Assembly (NCBI RefSeq): GCF_000518985.1
Contig: NZ_JAEQ01000001.1
Location: 558,001-622,000, forward strand
Reading direction: 5' to 3'
Origin: Chelativorans sp. J32
GTDB lineage: Bacteria > Pseudomonadota > Alphaproteobacteria > Rhizobiales > Rhizobiaceae
Length of the DNA: 64,000 nucleotides
The translations under genes were made by a program, and so were the position numbers. The notes beneath the pieces were generated by a model. It did no database searches and was not told where the DNA came from. It saw nothing but the letters and a program-made list of their open reading frames with translations. Below are positions 8,771 to 17,286 of this stretch, piece after piece. Position 1 is the stretch's first letter; every line of letters starts with the position of its first letter.

Positions 8771-10255
8771 ATGGGCCGAGAGCGGCTTTCGGAGACAACT
8801 CTTCGTCGGGCGGCAGGCTACGAATTGCCGGGTTACGACCTTTCCGAGGTGGAGCCGGGTATCGTCCATCTCGGCGTCGGCGCGTTCCACCGCGCGCATC
8901 AGGCGGCCTATATCGATAGTTGCCTGGCTGCCGGCGAACGGGGTTGGGGTATCGTAGGCGCTTCTCTCCGCAGCGCCGATACGAGGGATGCTCTCTCTCC
9001 CCAGAACGGGCTCTATACCCTTTCCATCCAGAATGCGGCGGGAGAAAATCTGCGGGTCATCGGCTCGCTGCGGCAGCTCCTTGTAGCGCCGGAGAATCCG
9101 GCGGCTCTCGTTTCGCGCATGTCCCATTCTTCGACGCGGATCGTCACTCTCACCGTCACCGAGAAAGCCTATATGCGTAACGCTGCGGGCGCTCTCGACC
9201 TCTCCCACCCGGATGTGGCATCCGATATTGCCGATCTCGCCAATCCGCGCACCGTGCACGGCTTCTTGCTGGCGGCTCTGAAGGAGCGTAGGCAGTCGGG
9301 CATTCCTCCATTCACGGTGCTCTGCTGCGACAATCTTCCTTCGAACGGGGAGACGCTGCGGGAGCTTGTGTTGCAGTTCGCGGGCGCCGCAGATGGCGAA
9401 CTCGCGCGCTTCATCGAGGAGGAGGTGGCTTTTCCCTCCACAATGGTCGACCGCATCGTGCCCGCCACGACGGACGAGGACCGCCGGCGGATTTCAGCCG
9501 CTATCGGCCTCGATGACGCCTGGCCGGTGAAGACCGAGCCATTCATGCAATGGGTTGTGGAAGATCGTTTCACCCTTGGCCGGCCCGAATGGGAGCGGGC
9601 GGGCGTCACCATGGTCTCAGACGTGCGGCCTTTCGAGGAGATGAAGCTGAGACTGCTCAACGGCGCGCATTCGGGCCTGTCTTATCTCGGCCTTCTCTGC
9701 GGCCGCGAAAGCGTGTCAGAAGCGTTTACCGATCCGGCGATCCGCGGTTTCGTCGACAGGCTCTGGGCCGAGGCCATTCCCAGCCTTCCAAAGGGCGCAG
9801 GGCTCGAGCCGCAGGCTTATATCGCTGCGCTTTCGGAGCGCTTCTCCAACCCCGCGCTCGTTCACCGGACGGCACAGATCGCCAATGACGGTAGTCAGAA
9901 ACTGCCTCAGCGTATCCTGGCTACTGCCCGAGCACGCCTTGCAGGGGGAGGCCAGGTCGGCCACCTCATGCTGGTCGTTGCCGCCTGGATCGCCTGCTGC
10001 CAAGCGCGCGGAAAGTCGCTTCCGGCGGGCCAGTTTACCGATCCGATGGACAGGAATCTGGAAGAAGTCCTCGCCGGCAGCCCTTCTGCCGTGGAAGCCG
10101 TCCGCCAGGTCTTCTCGATCGCCGGTTTCGATGCGGTAACGGGAGAAGCGTCAACGCAACTGGCGCAGATCGCGGGCCGCCATCTACAAAACATTCATGA
10201 AAAAGGTGCCCGGGCCGCGATCGACATGGCTTTGGAACAGGGAGCAAGTCGATGA
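8771..10255 (+). CDS. uxuB: Fructuronate reductase (mannonate oxidoreductase) UxuB
   Basis: 494 residues of the polyol-type long-chain dehydrogenase family. The N-terminal HLGVGAFHRAHQAAYID is the NAD-binding signature, and EMKLRLLNGAHSGLSYLG contains the catalytic Lys-Asn-His set. It reduces D-fructuronate to D-mannonate. The start at 8771 is chosen because GGGAGGAGG sits 7 bases before it; an upstream in-frame ATG at 8690 overlaps the inverted repeat and has no ribosome site. It overlaps uxuA by four bases, so the two are coupled. Confidence 0.92.
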   Translation: MGRERLSETTLRRAAGYELPGYDLSEVEPGIVHLGVGAFHRAHQAAYIDSCLAAGERGWGIVGASLRSADTRDALSPQNGLYTLSIQNAAGENLRVIGSLRQLLVAPENPAALVSRMSHSSTRIVTLTVTEKAYMRNAAGALDLSHPDVASDIADLANPRTVHGFLLAALKERRQSGIPPFTVLCCDNLPSNGETLRELVLQFAGAADGELARFIEEEVAFPSTMVDRIVPATTDEDRRRISAAIGLDDAWPVKTEPFMQWVVEDRFTLGRPEWERAGVTMVSDVRPFEEMKLRLLNGAHSGLSYLGLLCGRESVSEAFTDPAIRGFVDRLWAEAIPSLPKGAGLEPQAYIAALSERFSNPALVHRTAQIANDGSQKLPQRILATARARLAGGGQVGHLMLVVAAWIACCQARGKSLPAGQFTDPMDRNLEEVLAGSPSAVEAVRQVFSIAGFDAVTGEASTQLAQIAGRHLQNIHEKGARAAIDMALEQGASR

Positions 10256-11430
10256 AACAGACATGGCGCTGGTTCGGGCCGGACGATCCGGTGACACTGG
10301 CGCATGTCCGCCAGGCAGGTGCGGTGGGTGTCGTAACGGCCCTGCACCACCTGAATGACGGGAGGCCCTGGCCCGCGGAGGAGATTGCCAGGCGCAAGGC
10401 CGTGATCGAAGCCGCAGGCCTTGAATGGAGCGTGGTGGAAAGCATCGTTCTGCACGAAGCCATCAAGACGCGCACCGGTGATTATCGAGCATATATCGAG
10501 AACTATAAGAGCTCCATCCGTGCCGTGGCGGCGGCCGGTATCCCGACCGTCTGCTACAATTTCATGGCGATCACGGATTGGACGCGCACCGATCTCGATT
10601 ACCCGATGCCGCATGGCGGAACTGCGCTGCGGTTCGATGCTGTGGAATTTTGCGCCTATGACGTGCTGGTTTTGAAGCGTTCCGGAGCGGAGGCCGACTA
10701 TCCGGGCGAGCGCATCGATGCTGCCCGCAGGCGTCTCGCCACGATGAGCGAGAGCGATATTGCTCGTGTGGAGCGCAACCTCATCGAATGGGTGCCGGCG
10801 CGTGAATTCGTCTATGACCGCGAAAGCTTTCGCCGCATGCTGGACGTCTACCGAGATCTGACCGAGGAAGGTTTTCGCGAAAACCTCTTCGCGTTCCTGC
10901 GTGAGATCGTCCCGGTGGCAGAGGAGGCAGGTATCAAGCTCGCCATCCACCCGGACGATCCTCCTTTCCCCCTTTTCGGACTTCCGCGCGTCGTGTGCAG
11001 GGCATCCGACGCTCGCGCGCTTATCGGGGCGGTCAAGTCGCCATCCAACGGCATCACGCTGTGCACCGGTTCATACGGGGCTAACCGCGAGAACGATCTT
11101 GTCGCGATGGCGAGGGAGTTTGCGCCCGACATCCATTTTGCGCATCTGCGAAATGTGCGCCATGAGCCCGACGGCTCCTTTCATGAATCGGAGCATCTCG
11201 ACGGCGATATCGATATGGTGGGAGTCGTGTACGAGCTTCTGAAGGAAGAGCGCCGCCGTGCTGAGGAGGGCCGGGCCGATGCGGTGATCCCGATGCGGCC
11301 GGATCACGGCCACGTCATCGTCGACGACATCGGCAAGAAGGTGAACCCGGGTTATTCCTGTATCGGAAGGCTGAAGGGTCTCGCCGAATTGCGCGGCGTG
11401 ATGCGTGCGGTGGAGCGGTTTGCTTTTTAG
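10252..11430 (+). CDS. uxuA: Mannonate dehydratase UxuA
   Basis: 392 residues with the family start MKQTWRWFGPDDPV and the metal-ligand segments LAIHPDDPP, ITLCTGSYGA, HLRNV and PMRPDHGHVI. UxuA removes water from D-mannonate to give KDG, the point where this branch meets the KduD branch. The ATG overlaps the uxuB stop (ATGA). The protein length and motif order are those of the standard UxuA family and not of the enolase-superfamily mannonate dehydratases. Confidence 0.96.
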   Translation: MKQTWRWFGPDDPVTLAHVRQAGAVGVVTALHHLNDGRPWPAEEIARRKAVIEAAGLEWSVVESIVLHEAIKTRTGDYRAYIENYKSSIRAVAAAGIPTVCYNFMAITDWTRTDLDYPMPHGGTALRFDAVEFCAYDVLVLKRSGAEADYPGERIDAARRRLATMSESDIARVERNLIEWVPAREFVYDRESFRRMLDVYRDLTEEGFRENLFAFLREIVPVAEEAGIKLAIHPDDPPFPLFGLPRVVCRASDARALIGAVKSPSNGITLCTGSYGANRENDLVAMAREFAPDIHFAHLRNVRHEPDGSFHESEHLDGDIDMVGVVYELLKEERRRAEEGRADAVIPMRPDHGHVIVDDIGKKVNPGYSCIGRLKGLAELRGVMRAVERFAF

Positions 11431-11456
11431 GGGGCGATGAAACGAAGGGGAGGAAC

Positions 11457-12482
11457 ATGGCAACAAGGCGTATCGCAGTCGTCGGCCTGGGGATGGCGTC
11501 GACGCCACATGCCAAAAGCCTGCTCGATCTTCAGGACCGCGTGGAGGTGGTGGCTGCCTATAGCCCCACGGAAACGCGCCGAAAGGCTTTTTCGGAGCTT
11601 TGGGGCCTCCCGGTCGTTTCGGATCTGGAACCCATCTTCACCGACGAAACCATCGACGCCTTGATGGTGCTGACGCCGCCTAACAGCCATGGTGAACTTG
11701 TGCAACGTGCGGCGGAAACCGGAAAGCACGTGCTCCTCGAAAAGCCGCTGGAGATTTCGACGGAGCGCGCGCTGCACATGGTCGAGGCGGCCGAAAGGGC
11801 CGGCGTGAAGCTCGGCGTCGTTCTGCAGCATCGCTTTCGGCCGGTAAGCGTCGCTCTTGCCCGCCTCATCGAAGAAGGCAGGTTGGGCGAACTGGTCGGC
11901 GTCTCGGCCAAGCTCGCGAACTGGCGGCCCCAGAGCTATTACGACCAGCCGGGCCGAGGCACCAAGGCGCGTGATGGCGGCGGAGTCCTGCTCACGCAGG
12001 GTATCCACACGCTCGACCTCCTGATCTCGCTTGCAGGGCTTCCCGAGGAAGTGGCCGCCTATGCGGTGACCACGAAAGTCCATCGCATGGAGACCGAAGA
12101 TCTTGTCGCCGGGGCGATCCGCTTCCCGAATGGTGCGATTGGCACCGTGAGCGCCACGACCTGCGCGTATCCGGGTTCCCCCGACTCGATAGAGTTCATC
12201 GGAACCAGAGGCACTGCACGCATCGAAGGTGCGTCGATGGTCGCGCAATTCCACGACGGAACGGAGATCCGGCAGGACGACGGAGTGCTTGGCGGTGGCG
12301 CCGGCGCTGACCCCATGGCTTTTCCGCACGATCATCATCGAGCGGTGCTCTCGGATTTCCTCGACGCCATCGAAGCGGGCACGCAGCCCAAAGTGAGTGG
12401 CCGCGAAGCGCTCAAGGTTCACCGCGTGATCGACGCCCTGCTGCGATCCGCTGAAACGGGCAGGCGCGAGAAGGTCGTGTAG
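11457..12482 (+). CDS. Gfo/Idh/MocA-family oxidoreductase
   Basis: 341 residues. The Rossmann start is RRIAVVGLGMASTPHAKSL, followed by the EKP motif (VLLEKPLEIS, about residue 95) and a C-terminal alpha/beta dimerisation domain with GGVLLTQGIHTLDLL, whose His-Asp are typical active-site residues. Family members oxidise or reduce sugars and sugar acids with NAD(P). It starts 26 bases after uxuA on the same strand, so it is probably part of the uxuB-uxuA operon and acts on a uronate-related compound. The substrate is unknown. Confidence 0.85.
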   Translation: MATRRIAVVGLGMASTPHAKSLLDLQDRVEVVAAYSPTETRRKAFSELWGLPVVSDLEPIFTDETIDALMVLTPPNSHGELVQRAAETGKHVLLEKPLEISTERALHMVEAAERAGVKLGVVLQHRFRPVSVALARLIEEGRLGELVGVSAKLANWRPQSYYDQPGRGTKARDGGGVLLTQGIHTLDLLISLAGLPEEVAAYAVTTKVHRMETEDLVAGAIRFPNGAIGTVSATTCAYPGSPDSIEFIGTRGTARIEGASMVAQFHDGTEIRQDDGVLGGGAGADPMAFPHDHHRAVLSDFLDAIEAGTQPKVSGREALKVHRVIDALLRSAETGRREKVV

Positions 12483-12489
12483 AAGCTCC

Positions 12490-12668
12490 AACTTGAGGCC
12501 TTCGCAGCCAGCGGATGGCTGATAATCCTTTTGGGCTCCATCCGAAATCCATCCCCGAACATGACCGAGACACCGGTGTGGTCGGGTTCGTGGACCAGCC
12601 CGCCGGCCCCCATCTTTGCAACGAGATCAAGAATCCCGCACCCATCCTCTGGATCAGAGCGCTGACAT
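12490..12668 (-). pseudogene. Possible decayed coding remnant
   Basis: In the 238-base gap before the ABC binding-protein gene, the minus strand keeps an open frame with protein-like composition (DPEDGCGILDLVAKMGAGG, then LVHEPDHTGVSVMFGDG) and mostly G or C in third positions. It runs into the end of the oxidoreductase gene and has no convincing start or ribosome site. I do not recognise the family. It may be a relic or chance. Confidence 0.2.
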
Positions 12669-12685
12669 CTGCTACACGATGGGAC

Positions 12686-12699
12686 TGAAATCGATTTCA
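12686..12699. promoter_or_regulatory. LacI-family operator upstream of the sugar ABC operon
   Basis: TGAAATCGATTTCA is a perfect 14-bp palindrome with the central CG typical of LacI/GalR-family operators. It lies 21 bases before the binding-protein ATG, where a bound repressor would block initiation or elongation. The LacI-family gene at 17283 in the same operon is the obvious partner. I saw no second copy upstream of the oxidoreductase at 18433. Confidence 0.75.
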
Positions 12700-12720
12700 T
12701 CGGGTTCAGTGGAGGAGAAT

Positions 12721-13746
12721 ATGATCAGAAAAACCGGAATTCTCGCCGCCGCTGCAGCGGCTTTGATGCTCTCCGCGCTTGGCGCGAAGGCGCAGGACTT
12801 CACGATCGGCCTGTCAAACGGCTGGGTGGGAAGCGAGTGGCGCACACAGATGATCGAGGAGGCCGAGGAGGCCGCCAAGAAGTGGGCCGACAAGGGCGTA
12901 AACGTCGAGGTGGTGGTTCAAAGCGCCAATGTCGACGTGCCCGGCCAGATCGCCCATGTGCGCAACTTCATCAATCAGGGCGTCGACGCCATCATCATCA
13001 ACCCGAACAGCCCGACCGCCTTCGATCCGGTCTTCGCGCAGGCCAAGGAAGCCGGAATCCTGGTGATTTCGACGGATGCGGAAGTCTCTTCCCCCGATGC
13101 GATCTATGTGGGCATCGACCAGACCGCCTGGGGCGCTGCCGGCGCCAAGTGGCTCGCTGAAGCGCTCGGCGGCAAGGGCGAGGTGGTCGCCATCAACGGC
13201 GTCGCCGGCCATCCGGCCAACGAGATGCGCGTGGCGGGCTACCGCAGCGTGTTCAAGGACTATCCCGACATCAAGGTGGTGAACGAAGTCAACGCCGATT
13301 GGGACCAGGCAAAGGGCCAGCAGGCCATGCAGAACATCCTTGCCACCTATCCCAACATCAACGGCGTCTGGGTACAGGACGGCATGGCTGCGGGCGCTTG
13401 GCGCTCGATCATGGATGCCGGCAAGACAGACCAGATCGCCGCAACCGGCGAGATCCGCAAGGATTTCATCGACCTCTGGGTGGAGAACAACCTTAACTCC
13501 GGTGCTTCCGTGAACCCTCCGGGCGTAATGGCAAGCGCGCTCAACGTGGCCGTGCTCATGCTGCAGGGCAAGGAACTCAAGGAGCCGGCGACCGCGGGGC
13601 AGTATGGCAACGCCATGTATCTGCCGATCCCGTTCATCGACAGCGAGAATGTGAAGCAGGTCCATGCCGAGCTTGAAGGCAAGCCGGGCTACTACTCCTA
13701 CACGAGCTCGCTTTCGATCGAAGAAGCCGAAGCGCTGTTCAAGTAA
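12721..13746 (+). CDS. Sugar ABC transporter substrate-binding protein
   Basis: 341 residues. A signal peptide (about 1-24, ending GAKAQ) precedes a RbsB-like type I periplasmic binding protein (Peripla_BP_4): NFINQGVDAIIINPNSPTAF, ILVISTDAEV, then NGVAGHPANEMRVAGYRSV. Such proteins bind pentoses, hexoses or polyols and feed the importer encoded next. The ATG at 12721 follows GGAGGAG; the frame is open upstream but has no ribosome site there. The mature protein has many Asn/Trp residues in the cleft-side segments, as is usual for sugar binders. The ligand is unknown. Confidence 0.9.
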   Translation: MIRKTGILAAAAAALMLSALGAKAQDFTIGLSNGWVGSEWRTQMIEEAEEAAKKWADKGVNVEVVVQSANVDVPGQIAHVRNFINQGVDAIIINPNSPTAFDPVFAQAKEAGILVISTDAEVSSPDAIYVGIDQTAWGAAGAKWLAEALGGKGEVVAINGVAGHPANEMRVAGYRSVFKDYPDIKVVNEVNADWDQAKGQQAMQNILATYPNINGVWVQDGMAAGAWRSIMDAGKTDQIAATGEIRKDFIDLWVENNLNSGASVNPPGVMASALNVAVLMLQGKELKEPATAGQYGNAMYLPIPFIDSENVKQVHAELEGKPGYYSYTSSLSIEEAEALFK

Positions 13747-13756
13747 GCGATCCGAA

Positions 13757-13786
13757 GCGGGAGCGCGCCGACAGGTCCGCTCCCGC
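13757..13786 (+). terminator. Stem-loop between binding-protein and ATPase genes
   Basis: A 9-bp perfect stem (GCGGGAGCG / CGCTCCCGC) with a 12-base loop, followed by GTTT. It fills the 62-base gap after the binding-protein gene. In ABC operons such hairpins often act as partial terminators or 3'-end stabilisers, raising the binding protein over the membrane parts. That role is inferred here. Confidence 0.5.
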
Positions 13787-13808
13787 GTTTGATCCCAGGT
13801 ACCAGCTC

Positions 13809-15311
13809 ATGGCCAATCTCACGATCCGAGGCGCGCGGAAGGCCTATGGGGCGACGGTCGCGCTCAGCCGGGGAGACTTCGACCTGAAGGAGGGCGAAGT
13901 CCACGTTCTCATTGGCTCGAACGGCTCGGGAAAAAGCACGCTCTGCAAGATCGTCTCCGGAAGCGTGCGGCCCGATGCTGGCGAGGTGCTGATTGACGGC
14001 AAGCCGGTTTCCATCGACGGCCCGCGCGCAGCGCGCGCGCTGGGCATTGCGACCTTCTACCAGGAGCTGAGCCTCGCCGCCCACCGCACCGTGGCGGAAA
14101 ATATCGGCCTACCCGAACTGCCGGGCAAGGGCGGCATCTTTGTCGATCGCGCAAGGCTGAACGCGATTGCCGAGCGTCATATCTCCCGTTTTGCGGATGT
14201 GGCCGGAGAGGGCTTCTCGGCGGATACGCGGGTTGAGCACCTGCGCGAAGACCAGCGCCAGCTGGTCGAGATCATGAAGGCGCTTGCGACCGAGGCCCCC
14301 ATCCTCATCTTCGACGAACCGACCTCCTCTCTCGACCGGGCTCAGGTGGAGCGCTTCTTCGAGATCCTGCGTGAACTGAAGGCGGAGGGAAGGGCGATCG
14401 TGTTCATCTCCCACCGCATGGACGAGATTTTCTCTGTCGGCGACCGCGTAACGGTCATCCGTGACGGCGAGACGGTGGGCACGTCACAGATTTCGGAGAC
14501 GAATCCCGCAAACATCATCCGTCAAATGGTCGGAGAAACCGAGCTGGCCGTGACGGAGGGCGCACCGCCCGCCACAGTGGAGGCAAAGGCCGAAGCCGTT
14601 CTGTCCGTGGCCGGTTTGAGCGGCAAGGGCTTTGCCGGTGTGAGCTTCGAGGTGCGACGGGGCGAAATCCTCGGTTTCGGCGGCCTGCACGGGCAAGGAC
14701 AGTCCGCTGTGCTGCGCTCGATCTTCGGTGTCAGTCCCGCCGCTGCAGGTTCGATCCGGATCAACCGCGAAGAGCGGGCAATCCGCTCACCCCGCGAGGC
14801 GATCCGTTGCGGGCTTGCCTATGTTTCCGGCGACCGCGGGCGGGACGGAGTGGTGCACGGCCGTCCAATTCTGGAAAACGTGACGCCCATCCACTTCCTT
14901 CGCAACAGGCTTTCGCTGGTGCGTCCGGGAAGCTTGCGGGAGCGGGCGGCTAAGCCGCTCTCTGCGCTGAAGACGCGCTTTGCCGGCTACGAACAGCCGG
15001 TCAATGCGCTTTCCGGCGGCAACCAGCAGAAGATCGTCATCGCGCGCTGGCTGATCGACCGGCCGGACGTGCTGCTGCTCGACGATCCGACCAAGGGCAT
15101 CGACCTTCAGGCGAAGGCGGATCTCTTTGCGCTGATCCGTTCGCTTGCGGCAGAGGGGATGGGCATCGTGCTCTACTCGTCGGAGGATGCGGAGCTGCTC
15201 GCAAATGCGGACCGTATTCTGGTCTTCAACAGCGGGTCGGTAAGCCGCGAGCTCACGGGCGCCGACCGCACCCGCTACAATCTCTATCACGCCGCATATG
15301 AGGCCGCATGA
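13809..15311 (+). CDS. Sugar ABC transporter ATPase with two ATP-binding domains
   Basis: 500 residues, RbsA/MglA-like, with two nucleotide-binding domains. Domain 1 has Walker A GSNGSGKST (about residues 37-45) and Walker B ILIFDEPTSSLD. In domain 2 (about 255-500) the Walker A is degenerate (GGLHGQGQSA), while the signature LSGGNQQK and Walker B LLLDDPTKGID are intact. Degeneracy of the second P-loop is normal for this family. It powers import of the ligand bound by the preceding gene product. Its stop overlaps the first permease start. Confidence 0.92.
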   Translation: MANLTIRGARKAYGATVALSRGDFDLKEGEVHVLIGSNGSGKSTLCKIVSGSVRPDAGEVLIDGKPVSIDGPRAARALGIATFYQELSLAAHRTVAENIGLPELPGKGGIFVDRARLNAIAERHISRFADVAGEGFSADTRVEHLREDQRQLVEIMKALATEAPILIFDEPTSSLDRAQVERFFEILRELKAEGRAIVFISHRMDEIFSVGDRVTVIRDGETVGTSQISETNPANIIRQMVGETELAVTEGAPPATVEAKAEAVLSVAGLSGKGFAGVSFEVRRGEILGFGGLHGQGQSAVLRSIFGVSPAAAGSIRINREERAIRSPREAIRCGLAYVSGDRGRDGVVHGRPILENVTPIHFLRNRLSLVRPGSLRERAAKPLSALKTRFAGYEQPVNALSGGNQQKIVIARWLIDRPDVLLLDDPTKGIDLQAKADLFALIRSLAAEGMGIVLYSSEDAELLANADRILVFNSGSVSRELTGADRTRYNLYHAAYEAA

Positions 15312-16297
15312 TGAGCGCGGTTGAGACAAGATCTTCGTCGCGCTCTGGCCTTGGTGCACTGGTGGAGCGATTCCCATTCCTGCCGGCGCTCGTCATCCTT
15401 GTAGCGCTCCTGGCGCTCAATGGCTGGTTTCAGCCGAACAGCCTGGGCTTTCGGGCGATCACGGGGCTGATCAGCACCTATCTCGCCCTGATGATGCTCG
15501 CCGTCGCCCAGACCTATGTGGTTTATGCGGGCGATGTTGACCTCTCGGTGGGGGCGATCCTCTCGCTGGTCAATTGCGTGATCATCGTTCTCATGGAGCG
15601 CTGGGGCGGTGGCGGAGTGGCGGTGCTTGGCGCCATCGCCATCGGCATCCTGACGGGGCTCGCCTGCGGACTCCTGAACGGGATCGTTGTGGCGGTGCTC
15701 CGCCTGCAGGCGATCGTCGCCACCTTCGCCACCAGCATCTTCTTCACCGGGCTTGCGCTCTATGTGCTGCCTGTGGCAGGCACGCCGGCGCCGACGGTCT
15801 ACTGGCGCACCTATGGCGGCCGGTTCTTCGAGATCCCCTTCGTCTTCTATGTGGTGGTGGCGCTTGCCATCATTCTTGCCATCGCAGTCCGCGCGCGACT
15901 GACGACACAGATGCTCGCGGTGGGCGACGATCCCTTCAAGGCCTTCCAGAGCGGCCTGCCGGTGACCGCGATCCGGCTCAAGGGCTATGTGCTCTGTGGT
16001 GTTTTCTCGGCCTTAGCGGCGCTCTGCATCACCGGTGACACGGCGAGCGGCGACCCGCTCGTGGGCGGGGCCATGACGCTCTATTCGGTAGCGGCCGTGG
16101 TTCTCGGCGGCACCGCGCTTTCCGGCGGGCGCGGCTCGGTCGTGGGATCGGTGCTCGGCGCGCTCATCATCGGCCTGATCAACTCGCTCGTATTCTATGT
16201 CGGCACGCCTTCCCAGTGGCAGAACCTCGTGCAGGGGCTGGCGATCCTCCTGGCGCTGATGCTGGGCGTGCTGGTGACGCGGAGAGTTCGGCCATGA
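15308..16297 (+). CDS. Sugar ABC transporter permease 1
   Basis: 329 residues with about nine hydrophobic segments and the RbsC-type signatures GDVDLSVGAILSLVN, LLNGIVVAVLRLQAIVATF and VLGGTALSGGRGSVVGSVLGA. It is an inner-membrane subunit of the importer. The start overlaps the ATPase stop (ATGATGA; a second ATG three bases later is possible). It overlaps the next permease by four bases. Confidence 0.9.
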   Translation: MMSAVETRSSSRSGLGALVERFPFLPALVILVALLALNGWFQPNSLGFRAITGLISTYLALMMLAVAQTYVVYAGDVDLSVGAILSLVNCVIIVLMERWGGGGVAVLGAIAIGILTGLACGLLNGIVVAVLRLQAIVATFATSIFFTGLALYVLPVAGTPAPTVYWRTYGGRFFEIPFVFYVVVALAIILAIAVRARLTTQMLAVGDDPFKAFQSGLPVTAIRLKGYVLCGVFSALAALCITGDTASGDPLVGGAMTLYSVAAVVLGGTALSGGRGSVVGSVLGALIIGLINSLVFYVGTPSQWQNLVQGLAILLALMLGVLVTRRVRP

Positions 16298-17286
16298 GCG
16301 TGGAAACCGCAGGAAGGGCGGAGGCTTCGCGCTTAGCCGCGGCAAGTCTGATCCGCCAGCCGCTTCTGGTGGCGCTGATCCTGATCGTGCTCCTGCTCGC
16401 TCTGGGGGAGATGCTGTCGCCCGGCTTCGCCTCGCCGCAGCAGATCTTGCGGCTGCTCATCGTGGCCGCGCTTCTCGGCATCGTCGCCGCTGGCCAGAAC
16501 CTCGTCATTCTCGGCGGCCGTGAGGGCATCGACCTTTCGGTAGGCGGCATCGTCTCGCTCAGCGCAATCATCGCGGGCAATGTGATGAACGGCTCGGATG
16601 GGGGCATCCTGCCCGCTATCCTCGCTTGTGTCGCTGCGGGGGCGCTGTTCGGCACGTTCAACGGCGTCGGCGTCACTCTGCTGCGCATCCCGCCGCTGGT
16701 GATGACGCTGGGCATGCTCGGCGTGCTGCAAGGGTTGCTCGTGGTCATCCGCCAGGGCGTCCCTTCCGGACGGGCGGCGCCGGCGCTGTCGGAATTCGTC
16801 ACGCGGCCGTTCCTCCTCGGCCTCCCCGGCATCATCTGGCTCTGGGTGCTGATCGGGCTGCTCATGGCCTTTCTCTTGAGGCGTACCGTCTTCGGCTACC
16901 GCGTCTACGCCATCGGATCCAACGAACAGGCGGCGCTCCTTGCGGGCGTGCCGGTGCGGCTGATCCGCGTCTCGCTCTTCACGCTTTCCGGCGCCTTCGC
17001 AGGCCTCGCCGGGCTTTGCCTCATCGGCTATGCGGGCACGTCCTTCGCGAATGTGGGAGAGCTTTACATGCTGCCTTCCATCATCGCTGTGGTTCTCGGC
17101 GGCACTCCGCTTTCGGGGGGAAAGGGAGGCTATACCGGTACGATGGCGGGCGCCGTTCTGCTTGTGATCCTGCAAAGCATCCTCACCACCATCAATATCG
17201 AGGAGTCCGGCAGGCAGGTGATTTTCGGCCTGACGCTGCTGGTGCTGATGCTTTTCTATGGCCGTGGGCGGGCGATGCGCGCATGA
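16294..17286 (+). CDS. Sugar ABC transporter permease 2
   Basis: 330 residues, a second RbsC-type permease with GREGIDLSVGGIVSLSA, LRIPPLVMTLGMLG and VLGGTPLSGGKGGYTGT. Having two different permeases suggests a heterodimeric channel, as in several rhizobial sugar importers. The ATG at 16294 overlaps the previous stop by four bases; the frame is open further upstream only inside the previous gene. Its own stop overlaps the LacI-family start. Confidence 0.9.
   Translation: MSVETAGRAEASRLAAASLIRQPLLVALILIVLLLALGEMLSPGFASPQQILRLLIVAALLGIVAAGQNLVILGGREGIDLSVGGIVSLSAIIAGNVMNGSDGGILPAILACVAAGALFGTFNGVGVTLLRIPPLVMTLGMLGVLQGLLVVIRQGVPSGRAAPALSEFVTRPFLLGLPGIIWLWVLIGLLMAFLLRRTVFGYRVYAIGSNEQAALLAGVPVRLIRVSLFTLSGAFAGLAGLCLIGYAGTSFANVGELYMLPSIIAVVLGGTPLSGGKGGYTGTMAGAVLLVILQSILTTINIEESGRQVIFGLTLLVLMLFYGRGRAMRA

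Noticed and set aside
12814-13665. A 283-codon minus-strand frame opposite the sugar-binding protein
   Set aside because: It is a shadow of a clear signal-peptide-bearing binding protein and is rich in His and Asp from complementary codons.
16626-17282. Upstream extension of the LacI-family reading frame into permease 2
   Set aside because: The helix-turn-helix starts at the ATG at 17283, which overlaps the permease stop. The upstream part is out-of-frame permease sequence.
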